From contig JALHNH010000003.1 in the NCBI GenBank assembly GCA_022843625.1, positions 124,001 through 188,000 of the forward strand: a DNA stretch of 64,000 nt, given 5' to 3'. Source of the stretch: Bryobacter sp. GTDB lineage: Bacteria > Acidobacteriota > Terriglobia > Bryobacterales > Bryobacteraceae. A program made the position numbers and the translations under genes. The notes below the pieces were generated by a model. That model worked only from the letters and a program-made list of their open reading frames with translations, was not told the DNA's origin and did no database searches. Positions 34,397-42,490 of the stretch are shown piece after piece. Positions within the stretch are counted from its first letter, which is position 1. Every line of letters starts with the position of its first letter.

Positions 34397-35529
34397 GCGA
34401 TTCGGCTCCTTTTGTATTTGCGGTCGATGTAGCCGATGCACTCTTTGGCGAGTTCACTTCCGGGTGCCAGGCCGATACCGAGTTTATAGGCAGCGAGGGC
34501 TTCGGGGCGGCGGTTGAGAAGGTCGAAGGTCTGGCCCAGTCGGAGGCAGGCCATGATGCCGGTGTTAAGGTCGAGCCGGTCTCGTGCGGCGACGGCGCGG
34601 TTGAGTTCCGGGATGGCCTTGTCGTATTCGTCGAACCAGAAGAGGAGATTGCCTTTGAGGTACGCAAGCTTTTCTGGCTGGATGCCGGTGACGGTGCGGA
34701 GTTGCTCCAGCGCCTTGTCACGTTCTCCCAGGTCGGCGAGCATATGAGCGAGTTCGATGCGGAAGAGATAGTTGCGAGGGTAAGCGGCGGTGAGGCCTTC
34801 GAGCAATGGAACGGCCTGGGCAGAACGTTTCTCGCGGCGGTATATGGCGGCGAGGAGTACCTTTGCATCGGAGCGGTTATTGATGCCTTTGGTGGAGACC
34901 TCTTCGAGAGTTCGGATGCCGCCGTCTCGGTCTCCGCGAATGCCGGCGAGGAAGCCCATTACTTTGTAAGTCCAGGAGAGGCTGCCTACGATGTAATCGT
35001 GAAGGCCGAGGATGATCTTTGCGTCGATGTAGGTGGGGTCGGCATCTACGGCGAGTTGAGCGTTTTTCCGCGAAGCAGTGGAATCCTTGAGGGCGTCGAG
35101 CCAGGCCTTGCGGACGAGGAAGCTGTAATTGGCTCGGAGGCCGTAGGTGATGGCGATGGAGTAGAGAGCGTAGGCGTCTTTCGGGTTCCTGGCGATGCGG
35201 GCCTGAGCTTTGGAGAAGGCAGCGTTGATTGCGTTATCGAAACCCAAATGCTCCGCTTCGGTTGGGTTCATACGTTCACGGCGAAGGAAGGGATTGGTGC
35301 CGGAGACGAGTTCGGATTCGAGGGCACCGGCCTTCAGCATGGCGTTATAGAGAATGGCCTGGGCGATGTAGTTCTGGCAATGAGGGTCTTCGGGTGTTTT
35401 GGCTGCTGCCCGGCGGAAGATGACCAGAGCTTCGTCGTACTCGATATTGTTGGCATGGTCAAAGCCCCGGAGGATATCCGGGGCGATGGGTGGTACGGCA
35501 AAAGCGAGAGTGAGAAGCAGAGGGAACAT
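34393..35529 (-). CDS. Exported TPR-repeat protein
   Basis: 378 residues with a signal-like N-terminus (FPLLLTLAFAVPPIAP) and tetratricopeptide repeats across the chain. Examples are HANNIEYDEALVIFRRAAAKTPEDP at the start, SDAKVLLAAIYRREKRSAQAVPLL, RIELAHMLADLGERDKALEQLR and MACLRLGQTFDLLNRRPEALAAY, each quoted from separate repeats. It should act as a periplasmic scaffold. The start overlaps the hom stop by one base and the end overlaps the sulfatase start by four, so hom, this gene and the sulfatase form one operon. Partner unknown. Confidence 0.8.
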   Translation of the reverse strand: MFPLLLTLAFAVPPIAPDILRGFDHANNIEYDEALVIFRRAAAKTPEDPHCQNYIAQAILYNAMLKAGALESELVSGTNPFLRRERMNPTEAEHLGFDNAINAAFSKAQARIARNPKDAYALYSIAITYGLRANYSFLVRKAWLDALKDSTASRKNAQLAVDADPTYIDAKIILGLHDYIVGSLSWTYKVMGFLAGIRGDRDGGIRTLEEVSTKGINNRSDAKVLLAAIYRREKRSAQAVPLLEGLTAAYPRNYLFRIELAHMLADLGERDKALEQLRTVTGIQPEKLAYLKGNLLFWFDEYDKAIPELNRAVAARDRLDLNTGIMACLRLGQTFDLLNRRPEALAAYKLGIGLAPGSELAKECIGYIDRKYKRSRIA

Positions 35530-36833
35530 TAAAGGCCTTTTTCGAGTGGAAGAGCGAGTGGCGCTTCGACCAGAAAATCAAGGGCGCTCATGTCTGCAAG
35601 GGCGGAGCGGATGGCGGCCTCGCGGGCGGGTTCAACGGTGATGACGAATGGCAAGTTTGCTTTGTCGTCAGAAGGAAGCTGGAGAACAGCGTCGATGGAG
35701 ATGCCGTTGCCGGCGAGGATCTTGCCGAGGGTAGCAATGATGCCTGTCGAGTCTTTGACGCGGAAGCGGAGGTAATAACCGGAGGTGAAATTGTCGGAAG
35801 AGGCGAGGGTGGCCTGCTTGAGCTTTTGGAAGCTGAAGGGGGAGACGCGGAGGCTGGCACCGGATTTGAGATCGCGGGCGGCGCGCATGATGTCAGAAAC
35901 AACGGCGACGCCGGTGGGGAGGGGGCCGGCACCGCGGCCGTAATAGAAGGTATCCTGACCGGCAGTCCCTCGGATCCAGATCGCGTTATAAGCGCCAAGG
36001 ACGCTGGCGAGAATGGTGGACTTGGGAATGAGGGTGGGACGGACGGAGAGGGCAAGACCTGCGGGAGTCTGGCGGGCGGCGCAGATCAATCGGATGGTAT
36101 GGCCGAGGGTATGGGCGTATTCAAAATCGAAGGGAGTGATGCGGCTGATGCCTTCGCAGTAGATTTCGGCGGGCTTGACGTGTTGGCCGAAAGCGAGTTG
36201 GGCGAGAAGCGCGAGCTTGGAGCGGGCGTCGTAACCTTCGACGTCGGCGGTGGGGTCCGCTTCAGCATAACCGAGGCGCTGCGCTTCGGCGAGCACATCG
36301 GCAAAGGCGGTGCCTTTGGACTCGATCTCAGTGAGGATGTAATTGGAGGTGCCGTTCAAGATGCCGAAGAAGGCCTCGATTGAGTCAGCCGAGATTCCTT
36401 CTCGGAGGACAGCGTGGATGGGGATACCTCCAGCGACGGAGGCTTCCATGTGTATGGTGGTGCCGTTGGCTGTAGCGAGATCGAAAAGCTCTGCACCCTT
36501 GAGGGCCATCAGTTCTTTGTTGGCCGTTACGACGGGTTTGCCCGTTTTGAGGGCGGCTTCGATGGCTTCAAGAGCGGTGGTGGTGCCACCGATGAGTTCG
36601 CAGACAATGTCGACGTTATCGGAATGGACGACGTCGGTCCAACGGTCTGTCAGGAGGGCACCGGCAGGAAAGTCTGAAACGTTTTTGGTAAGAATGTTTT
36701 TGCTGGAAACTGCGGTGACGATCAGCGGGAAGCCGAGTTTGGCCTGGAGTTCTGAAGCGTTAGACGAGAGTATTTGCAGGGTGCCGGAGCCGACGTTTCC
36801 AGAGCCGATAATGCCGATACGAACAGGTTTCAT
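35529..36833 (-). CDS. hom: Homoserine dehydrogenase
   Basis: 434 residues. The NAD(P)-binding N-terminus is GIIGSGNVGSGTLQIL, followed by VVTANKELMALKG, EASVAGGIPI, LNGTSNYILTEIE, EADPTADVEGYDARSKLALLA (in pieces) and a C-terminal ACT domain (about 350-425, RFRVKDSTGIIATLGKILAGNGI). It reduces aspartate semialdehyde to homoserine in threonine and methionine synthesis; the ACT domain suggests threonine feedback. It leads the three-gene operon with a TPR protein and a sulfatase, which is an unusual set. Confidence 0.95.
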   Translation of the reverse strand: MKPVRIGIIGSGNVGSGTLQILSSNASELQAKLGFPLIVTAVSSKNILTKNVSDFPAGALLTDRWTDVVHSDNVDIVCELIGGTTTALEAIEAALKTGKPVVTANKELMALKGAELFDLATANGTTIHMEASVAGGIPIHAVLREGISADSIEAFFGILNGTSNYILTEIESKGTAFADVLAEAQRLGYAEADPTADVEGYDARSKLALLAQLAFGQHVKPAEIYCEGISRITPFDFEYAHTLGHTIRLICAARQTPAGLALSVRPTLIPKSTILASVLGAYNAIWIRGTAGQDTFYYGRGAGPLPTGVAVVSDIMRAARDLKSGASLRVSPFSFQKLKQATLASSDNFTSGYYLRFRVKDSTGIIATLGKILAGNGISIDAVLQLPSDDKANLPFVITVEPAREAAIRSALADMSALDFLVEAPLALPLEKGL

Positions 36834-36860
36834 AAAGCTTTAGGGTACCTTATATGTGAT

Positions 36861-37445
36861 TCAGGGGATTAGGTTTAAGGCCGAATCGGGTTGGATTCTG
36901 TTTAGAGAGCTTTCGCGCCATTTTGAGTCTTCGCGGTAAGTGCGAGCGGCGGAATGGAATTTGCGGGCTTCCCGGAGTTCTGCCATTTCGAGAGTGTGGA
37001 TGGGTGCACGATCGGCGAGGAGTTTCTCGAAGGCTTTGGTTGCGATGGCGGTAGGGCTGAGAGCGTCGCTGCCTGGGAGGAGAGCGATGTCCCGGATGGC
37101 AGCATTCCAATATTCATGGAGCATGGCTGCGTGACGGCGACGACGCCAGGAGGAGGAGACCATTTGTTCGATCATTTCGAGTTCCATTTCGCTGGTGGGC
37201 TGGAAGCGATCGATGTAGTCGTTGAAGATGGCATCGAAGCGTTTTTGATCTTCGGGCAGGATGAGGGTGGCCTGAGAATAGGCGCCGTGTTTGAAGCTAT
37301 TGAGTCGGTTGCGTTGTTTGCCTTCGACGGTGATTGGGCCGCGAGATTTGCTGCCGTTGATACGCGCGGCTTCGCGTTGTTTTTGAGTAGTGAGGCGCGG
37401 CCGGCGCTTTTTTGCGGCTGGCGGCTGGGTGATTTCTAGAGACAT
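36861..37445 (-). CDS. Conserved hypothetical protein, 194 aa
   Basis: ATG 37445 has a GGAGG ribosome site; the frame continues upstream to 37547 without one. The N-terminal part (REAARINGSKSRGPITVEGK, NSFKHGAYSQATLILPEDQ) is a motif seen in many acidobacterial and planctomycete proteins of unknown function. The remaining part is helical with a RRRRHAAMLHEYWNAAI segment. In other genomes such genes occur in many copies near mobile DNA. Highly basic, so nucleic-acid binding is plausible. Function unknown. Confidence 0.7.
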   Translation of the reverse strand: MSLEITQPPAAKKRRPRLTTQKQREAARINGSKSRGPITVEGKQRNRLNSFKHGAYSQATLILPEDQKRFDAIFNDYIDRFQPTSEMELEMIEQMVSSSWRRRRHAAMLHEYWNAAIRDIALLPGSDALSPTAIATKAFEKLLADRAPIHTLEMAELREARKFHSAARTYREDSKWRESSLNRIQPDSALNLIP

Positions 37446-38013
37446 GAGGATAGACCTCCGGCTGGGACATACAAGGTTGACGCAAATGCGCAACCGGGAC
37501 GAAGTTAGCATAGGCGAGAAAGGATTCTTGCCAGGTGTTGGTGGCAAGTTCTTTAGAATGTTGGCGAAAGAATTTTTTCAAGGGGTGTGAACGGGGTGAC
37601 GGGACGAGCACAAACCAAGAGCAAAGTTTGGGAATGTTGGCGGGCCTTGGGGTTGCCTCGAAAGTGGCTTTAGTTTCAACAGAATGGACTGCCTGGGCGG
37701 GGAGGAAGGATGGGCTTGAGTGGTGCAGCCAAGGGCGGGGGAAAGCTCAGCGGAGGCCTGATTTAATTGGGGATCTTGCACGGTGCCGATGAGGTTGGCC
37801 AAGTTGCGATCAATTGGCTCAATAGGTGAGAAGGCTTCTCACTTGTTGTGTTGGTCCCATTGATTTGATCTTCCCAAGATCGATGATGATATGGAGCGAG
37901 GATTCTTCGAACAGAGGAGTGAAGGCACGGGAAAAAGACGCCCAAGCAATGGGTTTGAATTCGTGTTAGAAAGCGTCACATTCCGCTATTGTGAAAAGCA
38001 GGAGCACAGCGAA
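37446..38013. other. Gene-poor spacer opening the toxin-antitoxin island
   Basis: No convincing gene: the frames here lack ribosome sites and recognisable protein. It holds a partial copy (about 37735-37783) of the intergenic repeat found complete near 39.4 and 41.0 kb, and a 17-bp palindrome at 37826-37842. Confidence 0.5.
37826..37842. repeat. 17-bp palindrome, copy 1
   Basis: GTGAGAAG-G-CTTCTCAC is a perfect inverted repeat with a one-base centre. A sister at 42087-42103 has the same outer GTGAGA/TCTCAC with the inner bases changed on both arms, so pairing is kept. The two copies bracket the first toxin-antitoxin cluster. Confidence 0.5.
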
Positions 38014-38241
38014 ATGGAAGTTCAATTTACGCAAGAACAGGAAGCGCAATTAGCGCAAATTGCCCGGCGCGACGGGAAAGCCGATGTGGGCCAATTGTTG
38101 AAGGACGCCGCCCTGCGGTTGCTGGACGAAGATGCCCGTTTTCGCGCTGCCGTGCTCGAAGGTAAAGCTTATGCTGACCGGGGGGAGTTCATCGAAGAAG
38201 AGGAGATGGACGCCCGGTTTGAAGCGATGTTGCGTTCGTAG
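38014..38241 (+). CDS. ParD-like antitoxin of a broken pair
   Basis: 75 residues starting MEVQFTQEQEAQLAQIAR, a family shared with the genes at 39829 and 40312. An N-terminal DNA-binding half (about 1-40) is followed by a helical, acidic toxin-binding tail (GEFIEEEEMDARFEAML). It should bind its own promoter and a ParE toxin. The next frame, starting at the following base, is a ParE gene with an early stop, so this antitoxin now stands with an inactive partner. Confidence 0.75.
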   Translation: MEVQFTQEQEAQLAQIARRDGKADVGQLLKDAALRLLDEDARFRAAVLEGKAYADRGEFIEEEEMDARFEAMLRS

Positions 38242-38517
38242 ATGCGCATCCGCTGGACATCGCTGGCGGCTGCGGACCTGCAAAGCATCAGCGACAATTT
38301 GGATTAGCATCACCCGCAATATCGCCAGCCGACTTTACGTAAGATCTACGCTGGAATTCGAACTTTGAGGGAGGCCGCGTATCGAGGCAGACCGGGGCAA
38401 ATCGAGGGGACGCGGGAGTTATTGTTGTTGCCACTGCCTTATGTGGCTATATACAGCTTGCATGACGATTGGATCGAAATCTGGCGGGTTTATCACACAT
38501 CACAGGACAGAGGTTAG
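38242..38517 (+). pseudogene. ParE/RelE-type toxin gene with in-frame stop at codon 22
   Basis: Starting one base after the antitoxin stop, the frame reads MRIRWTSLAAADLQSISDNLD, then TAG at 38305-38307, then continues in frame as HHPQYRQPTLRKIYAGI, LREAAYRGRPGQ, ELLLLPLPYVAIYSL and IEIWRVYHTSQDRG up to TAG at 38517. With the stop replaced, this is a complete 91-residue ParE-like protein with the usual R-x-G...L..PYV.iY...I.I.RvyH pattern. A single base change can explain the stop. Downstream ATG/GTG codons cannot restore the N-terminal helices. Confidence 0.8.
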
Positions 38518-38794
38518 GTTTGTCTCGATTGCGATTCGGTACTTGCACCTGAAGAGGATTCGTAGGGCATAGAGTTTGGTTGTCTGAGTGTGATTTGTTC
38601 CCGGCTCATTGTGGGGTGGGTTGCGGGCGGTGGATTCCGGGTTTTGAGCAGCGAAGGATCTGGCGCAAATCTGTGATTGCACAGAAAGCCACTTTGGAAG
38701 CCACTTTGGACGTCTCTTTGGACAGGCGCAGGCAGGCCGTGCAGAGGTGCTTTGAGCGCCATTTCTGTTATTCTCGAGTTACGGCGGAGGCAAA
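38518..38794. other. Spacer with short repeats
   Basis: No gene seen. It contains a 26-base block (about 38646-38671) that recurs almost exactly at 40089-40114 and in degraded form near 42160, and two near-tandem copies of GCCACTTTGGA around 38690-38715. Confidence 0.5.
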
Positions 38795-39010
38795 ATGTCC
38801 ATCGAATTGACCGACGAAATACAGAACATCATCGAGCAGGCCATGAAGACTGGCCTTTATGGTAAGCCTGAGGATGTTGTTTCCGCTGCGCTGCGTTCTC
38901 TTGCCGAAGATTTGGACGACTTGAATTCCATTGCCGAGAGGGCGTCTGAGCCACGAATTCCCCTGTCTGTGATCGAAGCTGAACTGCGCGCTGAAAGCCT
39001 GCTGGCCTAG
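38795..39010 (+). CDS. ParD-family antitoxin
   Basis: 71 residues: SIELTDEIQNIIEQAMKTG followed by LYGKPEDVVSAALRSLAED is the ribbon-helix-helix pattern of ParD/CopG antitoxins, and the C-terminal half is the toxin-binding tail. The toxin gene follows after eight bases. It would neutralise the toxin and repress the pair. Confidence 0.8.
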   Translation: MSIELTDEIQNIIEQAMKTGLYGKPEDVVSAALRSLAEDLDDLNSIAERASEPRIPLSVIEAELRAESLLA

Positions 39011-39018
39011 ATGCCCTT

Positions 39019-39285
39019 GTGCCGGATCTTCATTATCAAGTTGACCTAGCAAGCTCGGCCCGCAGAGAATTGCGTGCACTTGCTAAAGATGTTCTGGCGC
39101 GGGTGTTTGGAGTGATCGAAGGATTGGCTACGAATCCCAGACCTGCGGGATCGAAGAAGCTAAGCAACCATTTTTCTGCGTGGCGCGTTCGGATCGGCGA
39201 CTACAGAATTGTTTATACGATTGACGACAAACAGAAGATTGTTGAAGTCATCCGAATTGGGCACAGGGGTGAAGTGTATCGCTAG
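39019..39285 (+). CDS. RelE/ParE-family toxin
   Basis: 88 residues from GTG 39019. SSARRELRALAKDVLARV, RPAGSKKLSNHFSAWRVRIGDYR (in pieces) and IVYTIDDKQKIVEVIRIGHRGEVYR match the RelE mRNA-interferase layout, including the basic strand ending and the late I-x-H-R-x-E-VYR motif. It should cleave mRNA on the ribosome when freed from the antitoxin. Intact by inspection. Confidence 0.85.
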   Translation: MPDLHYQVDLASSARRELRALAKDVLARVFGVIEGLATNPRPAGSKKLSNHFSAWRVRIGDYRIVYTIDDKQKIVEVIRIGHRGEVYR

Positions 39286-39414
39286 ATCGTTGCGAATGAG
39301 ATTTGTTTTGGGGCAATCACCAGACGCATTGGCAGGCAGGGATTTCTTAAAGGTGTTTTGCGGGGCTAAGCCCCTATCCACGCCGCACAAGGATGGCCCA
39401 GGCTGAGATCTGCG

Positions 39415-39731
39415 GTGAGTGGTGAGGATGGGGGCGGACTATAGTTGCGACCCGAGTGGATCGGGCGGGCGGAGGGGCGGGATGTTGCCTCGAAGCGCTT
39501 TGATTGGTGGAGCTGAGTCAGGTGACAATTTGAGGAAGCTGGGGATTTTCCTCTTGCGGATGCATCGCCACAGATTCATTTCGCATATTCATTGCGCAGC
39601 TTCATCGCCCATTCGTTGTTGTTGCGGGTGGGGGAACCAAGATTTTAGCGGCCTGGCAGCGAAGGGGATTTTGTGTTGGGGGGGGGAGAGAAGTTCACGG
39701 CAGGCTTGATTTTATTGGGGATTTTGCAGGT
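39415..39731. repeat. Intergenic repeat, copy 1 (about 317 bp)
   Basis: This gene-free stretch aligns along its length with 41018-41320. Shared blocks are GAGTGGTG-GGATG at the start, TAGTTGCGACC, GGGGATTTTCCTCTTGCGGA, TTCATCGCCCATTCGTTGTT, GGCCTGGCAGCG-AGGGGATT and GGCTTGATTTTATTGGGGAT at the end. A truncated relative is at about 37735-37783. No coding potential is conserved between copies, so it is a DNA repeat, either a non-autonomous mobile element or the product of duplication of a toxin-antitoxin unit. Confidence 0.7.
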
Positions 39732-39828
39732 GGTGGAGCGGGCGTTCCGCCAAGCCATGCAAGTTGAAATCATGATGGGTGACTTCTTCGTTATCTTGGG
39801 ATTAGGCTAAGGGCAGCGACAGGCAAAA

Positions 39829-40065
39829 ATGGAAGTACAATTGACCCCCGACCAATCCGCCAGGCTGACACGTTTGGCACAATTTGCACGATTGGCACAA
39901 GGCCGTGCTGCGGAAAGCCTTGATCCAGAGGCAATCGATAAGCTTTTGGATTATGACGAGTGGTTTCTACGCGAAGTGGATCATGGGATCGCCGAGGCAG
40001 ATCGCGGTGATTTTGTCGAGCACGATGATGTTCGAAAGATGAATGAAGACCGCTATCCGGCGTGA
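39829..40065 (+). CDS. Orphan ParD-like antitoxin
   Basis: 78 residues beginning MEVQLTPDQSARLTRLAQ, like the genes at 38014 and 40312, with a tail WFLREVDHGIAEADRGDFVEHDDV that resembles the toxin-binding part of the first. An internal FARLAQ duplication follows residue 17. No toxin frame follows: the next 240 bases hold only the 26-base repeat and stop-rich sequence. It may cross-protect against related toxins or be a relic. Confidence 0.7.
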   Translation: MEVQLTPDQSARLTRLAQFARLAQGRAAESLDPEAIDKLLDYDEWFLREVDHGIAEADRGDFVEHDDVRKMNEDRYPA

Positions 40066-40311
40066 TGGACTTACGCTAGACAAAAAGGGCAGCGAAGGAT
40101 CTGGCGCAAATCTGAGATTACACGGGCGTTCTGTGGCAGAGGTCGTAGAAATCGCGCGGACGTTTCGGGCAGACTCCTTGATGGGTGCAGAACACAAATG
40201 TGCATGTTGCGTAGGTGCTTGTTTCCGGTGCAGTGATTTCGTACTTAGGATTCGATACTGGGGATCCGATGCTGTGATCCGATACTATGAAATGAGAGGG
40301 ATTTAAAACCG

Positions 40312-40590
40312 ATGGAAGTGCAACTCACAAACGACCAAGCTGCTTTTGTTCGCCAAGCCATCCAGAACGGACGTTACAGCAGTGAAGAAGACGCCCTAAA
40401 GGATGCACTGCTGCTGTGGGAAAAGCAGGAACGCAAACGTGCTGAGATCCTTTCCGCTTTGGACCAGGCTGAGGCCTCCTTTGTGCGTGGTGAGGGCCGG
40501 AGCATTCAGAGCCAGGAGGAGACTGCTCTACTCGCAGACGAAATCAAGCAGCGGGGACTTGCCCGGTTGAAGGCTGCAGAAGATCGATAA
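40312..40590 (+). CDS. parD: ParD-family antitoxin
   Basis: 92 residues: MEVQLTNDQAAFVRQAIQNG, then RYSSEEDALKDALLLWEKQE, the classical ParD helix-turn with the G-R-Y-S motif, then a charged helical tail. It overlaps the following ParE gene by one base (TAATG). Together they form a complete ParDE module. Confidence 0.87.
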   Translation: MEVQLTNDQAAFVRQAIQNGRYSSEEDALKDALLLWEKQERKRAEILSALDQAEASFVRGEGRSIQSQEETALLADEIKQRGLARLKAAEDR

Positions 40591-40889
40591 TGGGTTTCCG
40601 CCTACTGCCGGAAGCTGAAGCGGATCTTGATGACATTTGGCTATACATCGCGAAGCGCAGCAACAGCATTGAGGTTGCCAATCGGCTAATTGACACAATC
40701 ACGGACCGCTTCTGGCTATTGAGCCAGCAACCTCAAATCGGGCGCCGTCGAGATTTGGATTTGCGCATTGGTTTGCGTAGTTTTCCTGTGGGTGAGTACA
40801 TCATTTTGTACCGAGTCGATGGCGGTGAAGTTCTGATTTACCAAGTGATGCGTGGCAGCAGAGACATTGAGGGAATTCTGAACGATTAG
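40590..40889 (+). CDS. parE: ParE-family toxin
   Basis: 99 residues: FRLLPEAEADLDDIWLYIA, ANRLIDTITDRFWLLSQQP, IGRRRDLDLRIGLRSFPVGEY (in pieces) and IILYRVDGGEVLIYQVMRGSRDIEGIL. These are the ParE strand and helix motifs, including the conserved P-x-G-R and late R-x-x-R-D. Family members inhibit DNA gyrase. Intact by inspection and coupled to its antitoxin. Confidence 0.9.
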   Translation: MGFRLLPEAEADLDDIWLYIAKRSNSIEVANRLIDTITDRFWLLSQQPQIGRRRDLDLRIGLRSFPVGEYIILYRVDGGEVLIYQVMRGSRDIEGILND

Positions 40890-41017
40890 GGTTGGGGACT
40901 TGTTGGAAGGTTGGGCTGAGGTAGATGAGGCTGGGGGAGCAAGCTGGGTTGTGCCGATCGCGGGTGGGGGAATTGGAAGCTGGAGACGGGTCTGTGTTAC
41001 GTGATTTGACGCTGGGG

Positions 41018-41320
41018 TGAGTGGTGGGGATGTGGCGGACCCTAGTTGCGACCTGAGTGGAGCGGGCGGGAGGAGGGGCGAGAGGTTGCCTGGAAGGACT
41101 TCGATGGGTTGAGGTGAGTCAGGTGGCAATTCGAGGGAGCTGGGGATTTTCCTCTTGCGGATTCATCACCGCTAGTTCATTGCGCAGGTTCATCGCCCAT
41201 TCGTTGTTGTTCCGGGTGTAGGGCCCGACATTTTGCCGGCCTGGCAGCGGAGGGGATTTTGTGTTGCGAGGCGGCAAGTAGTTTACTGAAGGCTTGATTT
41301 TATTGGGGATTTTGCAAGGT
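41018..41320. repeat. Intergenic repeat, copy 2 (about 303 bp)
   Basis: Second long copy of the repeat described at 39415, with scattered substitutions and small indels. The flanks differ. The region 40890-41546 around it has no convincing gene; the segment at about 41350-41400 (CAGCCAGTACTTTTGCG and following) is repeated in diverged form near 42420-42460. Confidence 0.7.
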
Positions 41321-41546
41321 GCGTGCCAGGCTGTCCCAAAAACCCCAAAGTGGAGTGCAGCCAGTACTTTTGCGCTTGGACAGATCCGTCCGAGAAGGCT
41401 GTGCCCCTATTCGTGCCCCTATCCTAAATGTTGCAGCTGTTGATGAGGATTACAGGCCGGGCTTGGGATAAGAGGCTTTCCATCACTATCGCTGTATAGC
41501 GGGTTTGCGGGGAGAGTGGTATTTAGCGGTGGTAAAATCGCGGAAT

Positions 41547-41777
41547 ATGGAACACGCCGTTCGAATTCATGTTGAGGCATTGCCGGAAGGGTTGTTTCTT
41601 GCAACTTCTGAAGATGTTCCCGGGCTGGTAGCACAAGGGCGTACTGTGGCGGAGGTCTTAGAAATAGCGCGTGACGTAGCACGCAAACTCATTGATGCGC
41701 GCAGAGAGCGCCACCAAGCTATTGATCTGCCCTCAACGCTTGAGTGCCAAGATTTTACTATCGTTGTGGCTGCGTAA
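41547..41777 (+). CDS. HicB-like (DUF1902-type) antitoxin
   Basis: 76 residues from ATG 41547. IHVEALPEGLFLATSEDVPGL followed by VAQGRTVAEVLEIARDVARK is the short HicB/DUF1902 fold, in which a degraded RNase H-like strand pair binds HicA. No DNA-binding domain is added at the C-terminus. The HicA toxin gene follows after three bases. Confidence 0.85.
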   Translation: MEHAVRIHVEALPEGLFLATSEDVPGLVAQGRTVAEVLEIARDVARKLIDARRERHQAIDLPSTLECQDFTIVVAA

Positions 41778-41780
41778 AAG

Positions 41781-42005
41781 ATGGGGCGGTTGAGTGGCTT
41801 CCGGTATAGAGATGTGGTCGGGCGGTTGCGCAGTTTTGGATTTCGATTTGATCGACAAGCGGCCGGCAGCCATGAGTTGTGGTTTCATGCGGAACGCAAT
41901 CTTTATACCGTTTTGCCAAATCACCCTAGCGACATTCCAGCGGGAACGCTTCGGGCGATTTTGAAGCAGGCGGAGATTGCTCCGGAAGACCTTCTTCGGG
42001 ATTGA
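41781..42005 (+). CDS. hicA: HicA-family mRNA interferase toxin
   Basis: 74 residues: YRDVVGRLRSFGFRFDRQAAGSHELWF in two pieces, then LPNHPSDIPAGTLRAILKQAEI. The conserved G-S-H with catalytic His lies in AAGSHELW, and H-P is in the N-H-P-S loop. The dsRNA-binding-like fold cleaves mRNA. Antitoxin-first order is opposite to the classical hicAB of E. coli but common for this subtype. Confidence 0.88.
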   Translation: MGRLSGFRYRDVVGRLRSFGFRFDRQAAGSHELWFHAERNLYTVLPNHPSDIPAGTLRAILKQAEIAPEDLLRD

Positions 42006-42490
42006 TTGAATGGCCTGTTGAGAAGAGCGCTTATTTGTGGGCAGCGCCGCGAGTTTGTTGTATTTTCGGCACTTCGGGATTCAAAGGTGAGACGGCGTCT
42101 CACTTATTGCGGCGAGGGGTGGAGGTTTGGCTGGGAGTTGAGATCTGGGGTGGGTTTCGGGCGGGGGATTCGCAGGTTTTGTGTAGCGAAGGCGGGTGCG
42201 CTTTGGCTGATCCTGAATACGGAGTATGGCTTTGGGTGAAGCGAAGCAGGCTGGCTGGTTGAGACAGAAGCGATGCTGAGAATTTGAGTTGCAGGGTTTG
42301 CCTTAGGGTTTGCAGACGGGGATTTTGATGGATGGAGCGCTGGGCGGACTAATCCAGGCTGGCTGAATGCGACGTTGGCGATCGCCCTCTGGCTTGAAGG
42401 GGCTTTCAGAGCGGAGGGCAGCCAGCGATTTTGCGGAGGGACACATCCGTCTGAAGAGGCTTTCCGGCTACCCTCTTCATCACGGCTAAT
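42006..42490. other. Gene-free spacer before the nuclease-STAND operon
   Basis: Open frames here lack ribosome sites and protein character. It includes the second 17-bp palindrome, a diverged copy (about 42136-42190) of the block at 38615-38671 and a diverged copy (about 42420-42460) of the segment at 41350-41400. The promoter of the downstream operon must lie here; I cannot point to clear -35 and -10 boxes. Confidence 0.5.
42087..42103. repeat. 17-bp palindrome, copy 2
   Basis: GTGAGACG-G-CGTCTCAC, perfect with a one-base centre, and followed by TTATT; copy 1 at 37826 is followed by TTGTT. Two compensating changes distinguish the copies, which suggests that the symmetry itself matters, as for an operator or recombinase site. 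Confidence 0.5.

Noticed and set aside
33948..34868. Minus-strand Ser/Arg/His-rich frame of 306 codons
   Set aside because: Overlaps the TPR and sulfatase genes in another frame of the same strand; both of these have clear domains and coupled starts.
42002..42262. Frames of 77-86 codons after the HicA gene
   Set aside because: No ribosome site, Gly/Trp-rich translation, and the DNA is related to the non-coding repeat block at 38.6 kb.
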